64,000 nucleotides of DNA from Cichorium intybus (taxonomy: Eukaryota > Streptophyta > Magnoliopsida > Asterales > Asteraceae): assembly GCA_023525715.1 (NCBI GenBank), contig CM042012.1, positions 58,509,705-58,573,704 of the forward strand, read 5' to 3'. Position numbers and translations under genes: made by a program. Under the pieces are notes generated by a model. That model worked only from the letters and a program-made list of their open reading frames with translations, did not search any database and was not told the origin of the DNA. Positions 61,138 to 64,000 of this stretch are shown piece by piece; positions within the stretch are counted from its first letter, which is position 1; every line of letters starts with the position of its first letter.

Positions 61138-62576
61138 TGTGAGACCCGTTCCGCGGAGTCGCAGCCCAGACTAATCCGCGGTGCGGCTTTAGGAAGGATC
61201 TGGAATCGCGAAGGACTTGTACGCGCAGCGCGGTGCGCCGCTAATGTGAAAAACCCTAATTCAGATTTAAACGCCTATATAAAGGGTCCCAGCCCTAGGG
61301 TTCATGTTTTTGGGAAATTTCTAGAGTAGAGTCGACTGGTTTCAGCAGTGGCTCTTTGGTTCCAAGGCTTTGAGGGTTTGAAGGAAGAGATACAACGTGG
61401 GGAAAGGCTTGTAGTCGATCGGGTGCATTCCTCTGTTCTCCAGAAGCAAGGTAAGAGGATCTACCTTCTGATATTTCATTTTATCTCGTATTAAGGTGTT
61501 ATCCCTTGGCTAGTAGTCTTAGATGACTTGTAACACTTAGGGTTTTGACCAAGGACATGAATGGACTTGCATGTCCATAAGGAAGTGATCTTAGGGTAGT
61601 TTCTGATCCCAGGAAGGGTATGGAGTGAAACCTTAGCCGATGACTGAACTGATTTAGGGCTTAGAAGACTTTGGATTAATACGAATCTGCGGCGCGGACA
61701 GGCTATGTCAGCGACGCGGGTTCGGCTAAGCCCCGTAGCTATGCGGAGATAGCCGCGACGCGTAGGGTGAGAAGCCACGCCGCGGCGAGCTGCTGTTTGA
61801 ACCAAGAGCTTAGTTTCGACCAGTGTTGGTTACCAAACGTGGGGACTGACCTTTAGGCAAGTCTATAGAAGTTTAGTCGGTGCTTGACATGTTGTGTATG
61901 TGGGATATAGGTGTGTGGACGAGCTAAGTGGGGATATTAAAGTATATCTGTGCAGTTTCAAATCAGGTGAGTATCCTCACCTTACTATATGATGTTGCAT
62001 GTTAGCCATCTTGTGTGTTATTTACAGTTATATGATTTGCTCTATATCTGTGGTTATTTGTTGTTGGGCTTAGTACTGATGCGTGTCCCCTCGTAGCTGT
62101 GGTATGGCGAGTTGGACTATTGCCTTGTCCCATAGTTGTTGTATGGTGGGCTGGGCCATAACCGGGAACCCATAGCTGTTGTATGATGGGTAGAACCTTC
62201 CCGTGTCCATAGCTGTTGTATGATGGACGCCCGTAGCTGTTGTATGGCGGGTAGGGTCGGGTCGTTCTCGAGGACGGGTTGTTTAATGTGTGGGCATGTA
62301 TGGTAATTTGTGGACTCACTAAGCTTTAAGCTTACCCGTTGATTTTAAAACATTTTCAGGTACTTAAGTTGATAAAGGGGTGAGCTCGGCGTGACGGCGG
62401 TGCATCGCACATTAAAGAATTGCAGTTGTATTATTAAATGACATTTTTATAATTATGGGACGTATACACTCTGGTGATAGTTTTGATGAACACCTTTTAA
62501 GCATGTTAATAAGATTATCTATGTTTTTACTTACAATTTTTAAAGAAAATTTTTGATTGGAAATTGGGGCGTTACA
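61138..62576 (+). repeat. 3' LTR of the gypsy element
   Basis: Same ends as the 5' LTR. It lacks about 20 bp of a GC-rich repeat near 61230 and has an extra short segment near 62280. Confidence 0.92.
62100..62261 (+). repeat. Five hairpins with covarying stems (3' LTR copy)
   Basis: Same five units as in the 5' LTR. Unit 2 has CCCAT/GTGGG with loop AGTTGTTGTATG, which keeps pairing through a G-T wobble. Confidence 0.8.
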
Positions 62577-64000
62577 TTCAGGGTATAAGAAAATACATGT
62601 ATGTGTAAACAGGTGTATACTTTACAGGCACGAGTATGAACACTTGACAGAATGTCCAAATTGTGGTAAATCTAGGTGGAAGGTGGATGAACAAAAAAAT
62701 AAAAATTACAAAAACGTTCCGAAAAATGTAATGTGGTACTTTCCAATTATTCCACGAATGAAATGACTGTTTCAATCTAAGAATACAGCGAAAGAATTAA
62801 CATGGCACGTAACCGAAAGAAATGTGGAACCTGGTGTTATGCGTCACCCGACAGATTCAACTGCATGGGCTGCCTTAGATCACAAATTTCCCGACTTTGG
62901 GAGCCAACCAAGAAATCTAAGGCTAGGCATTTCCACTGACGGGGTTGATGTGAATAGCGGAACTAGACATCAAAGTGTATGACCTGTTCTATCTGTCATC
63001 TACAACCTACCACCATGGTTGTGTATGAAAGGAAAGTTTATAATGCTTTCTTTATTGATATCAGGATCACCAGGAAACGATATTGATGTTTTTCTAGCCC
63101 CTTTGATCGATGATCTGCAAATATTATTCGATCGGGGAGTCGAGACTTATGATGCAAATGCACAAGAGAAGTTTACTCTACGTGCTGCTGTGTTATGGAC
63201 GATTAATGACTACCCTGCTCTCGGTACATTATGTGGTTATCCTCACAGCGGATTCAGGGGTTGTGTTGTGTGTGGAGAACAAACTCACTGTATTAGACTT
63301 CCAGAATCGAATAAGCAATGTTATGCCGGGCACAGGTGATATCTTCCGTATGATCACCCGTTTAGAAAAAAAGGCATTTAATGGGGAACAAGAGCGTTTA
63401 GTTAGACCTATTATCGGACATGAAAGTTCCATAGGGGTATTGTTCTAATTTTTCTAGTTTGGTCAGTTTGAAGGACAGGAAGCTGATCGGACTTAAGTCA
63501 CATGACCATCACATGCTCATGCAACAATTTCTGCCCGTCGCAATTAGACCTATGAAGCATGCGCCAACCAGAATTGCTATTACCAGGTTTTGTTTCTTTT
63601 TCAAAACAATATGTAGCAAAGAAATAAAAGTGGATGAACTCCAAAGGTTTTTAGAAGAATTATGTGTAACCTTATGCCTTCTTGAGAAACACTTTCCACC
63701 AGCATTTTTTGATGTGATGATTCATCTAACCGTACACCTTACTAGGGAAGTTAAATTATGTGGTCTAATTTTTCTTTCGTTGGATGTACCCATTCGAAAG
63801 GTTTATGAAGGTTATAAAGGGACACGTACGAAACAGAAATAGACCGGAAGGATGCATTGCGGAAGGGAATGTTGCAGAAGAGACGATTGAGTTTTTTAGT
63901 GAATTCTTTAGAAGCATGGATATGGTCGGTATACCACATGACACACATAACACATGTGGACTTCATGAAGATACTATTTCTCCGATAGACGGCACTCCTA
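62577..64000 (+). pseudogene. TNP2 transposase, catalytic part and DUF4218 region (continues past the window)
   Basis: The reading frame resumes directly after the TSD with GYKKIHVCVNRCILYRHEYE and CPNCGKSRWK. VMRHPTDSTAWAALDHKFPD, LGISTDGVDVNSG and PPWLCMKGKFIMLSLLISGS belong to the Transposase_21 core. GNDIDVFLAPLIDDLQILFD and AAVLWTINDYPALGTLCGYP follow. TGA or TAA codons occur near 62763, 62980 and 63337, and frame changes near 63370 and 63770. LIGLKSHDHHMLMQQFLPVA and the WMYPFERFMKVIKGHV segment mark the DUF4218 region. The frame is open at the window end. It is an inactive transposase copy with mostly preserved text. Confidence 0.88.

Larger units (their letters stand above)
54827..62576 (+). 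mobile_element. Ty3/gypsy retrotransposon inserted in TNP2, internally decayed
   Basis: LTRs 54827-56277 (1451 bp) and 61138-62576 (1439 bp) have TG...CA ends and a TSD TTCAG (54822-54826 and 62577-62581). A Met-tRNA primer site and a purine tract are present. Only the integrase C-terminus can be read. The rest of the 4.9-kb interior is non-coding. LTR divergence is about 3% by eye. Confidence 0.92.
43988..64000 (+). mobile_element. CACTA (En/Spm) element, left end to beyond the window
   Basis: The left end is CACTAGTACAAAATTG at 43988, preceded by TTA, a possible 3-bp target. Sub-terminal GGTCACA / TGTGACC / GGTGACA words follow, as in CACTA ends. Inside lie the two expected genes: a Transposase_24-type gene on minus (about 44.9-47.8 kb) and TNP2 on plus (54.2 to beyond 64 kb). 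A 7.75-kb gypsy element is nested in TNP2. The right terminus is outside the window, so unity of the element is inference from gene content and order. Confidence 0.7.

Overview
The window is plant nuclear repeat DNA from a eudicot. Several protein and LTR types recall Asteraceae such as lettuce relatives, but that is a guess from resemblance. I find no intact host gene. Almost everything recognisable is a transposable element, a piece of one, or a host-gene fragment carried in repeat-rich DNA. Many long open frames are artefacts of (TA)n, GGT/GGC or 30-bp tandem repeats and were left out.

Layout. 1-1.4 kb: a mosaic of broken host-gene pieces, namely an L-type lectin receptor kinase (class VIII type) interrupted by an RBX1 fragment, plus an antisense first-exon-like piece. 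1.5-5.5 kb: AT-rich DNA without a gene. 5.5-8.2 kb: four (TA)n tracts separated by three inverted-repeat elements, one of which carries a gene-like insert and an array of short palindromes. 9.1-10.6 kb: a hAT-like MITE and a minus-strand solo LTR with a 5-bp TSD. 11-17.7 kb: a minus-strand LINE ORF1-like remnant split by a Tork/Tnt1-like Copia element (12172-17377, TSD TCTTG). 18.5-28.6 kb: a hAT MITE, Tourist-like MITEs, a foldback MITE, a PIF/Harbinger transposase remnant and a short Helitron. 28.6-43.3 kb: a long-terminal-inverted-repeat element with a NAM/Myb-like coding scrap, split by a SIRE-type Copia (30009-42985, TSD GTATA). That Copia in turn contains a gypsy-type LTR replacing its integrase core.

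43988 to the window end is best read as one large CACTA (En/Spm) element. Its left end CACTAG is at 43988. A spliced Transposase_24-type gene runs leftward (47774 to about 44.9 kb). A 30-bp minisatellite and a 111-bp tandem repeat fill the middle, followed by four small uncharacterised ORFs. A TNP2 transposase gene runs rightward (54176 to beyond 64000). A Ty3/gypsy element (54827-62576, TSD TTCAG) sits inside the TNP2 reading frame.

Relative order from nesting: CACTA before gypsy; long-TIR element before SIRE Copia; LINE before Tork Copia. By-eye LTR divergence is about 2% for both Copia elements and about 3% for the gypsy element, so these insertions are fairly recent. The most unusual signals are five hairpins with covarying stems in the gypsy LTR, paired GC hairpins in the gypsy-type LTR inside the SIRE element, the lectin-kinase/RBX1 mosaic, the palindrome array at 6.95-7.22 kb, and the cluster of small charged ORFs between the two CACTA genes.
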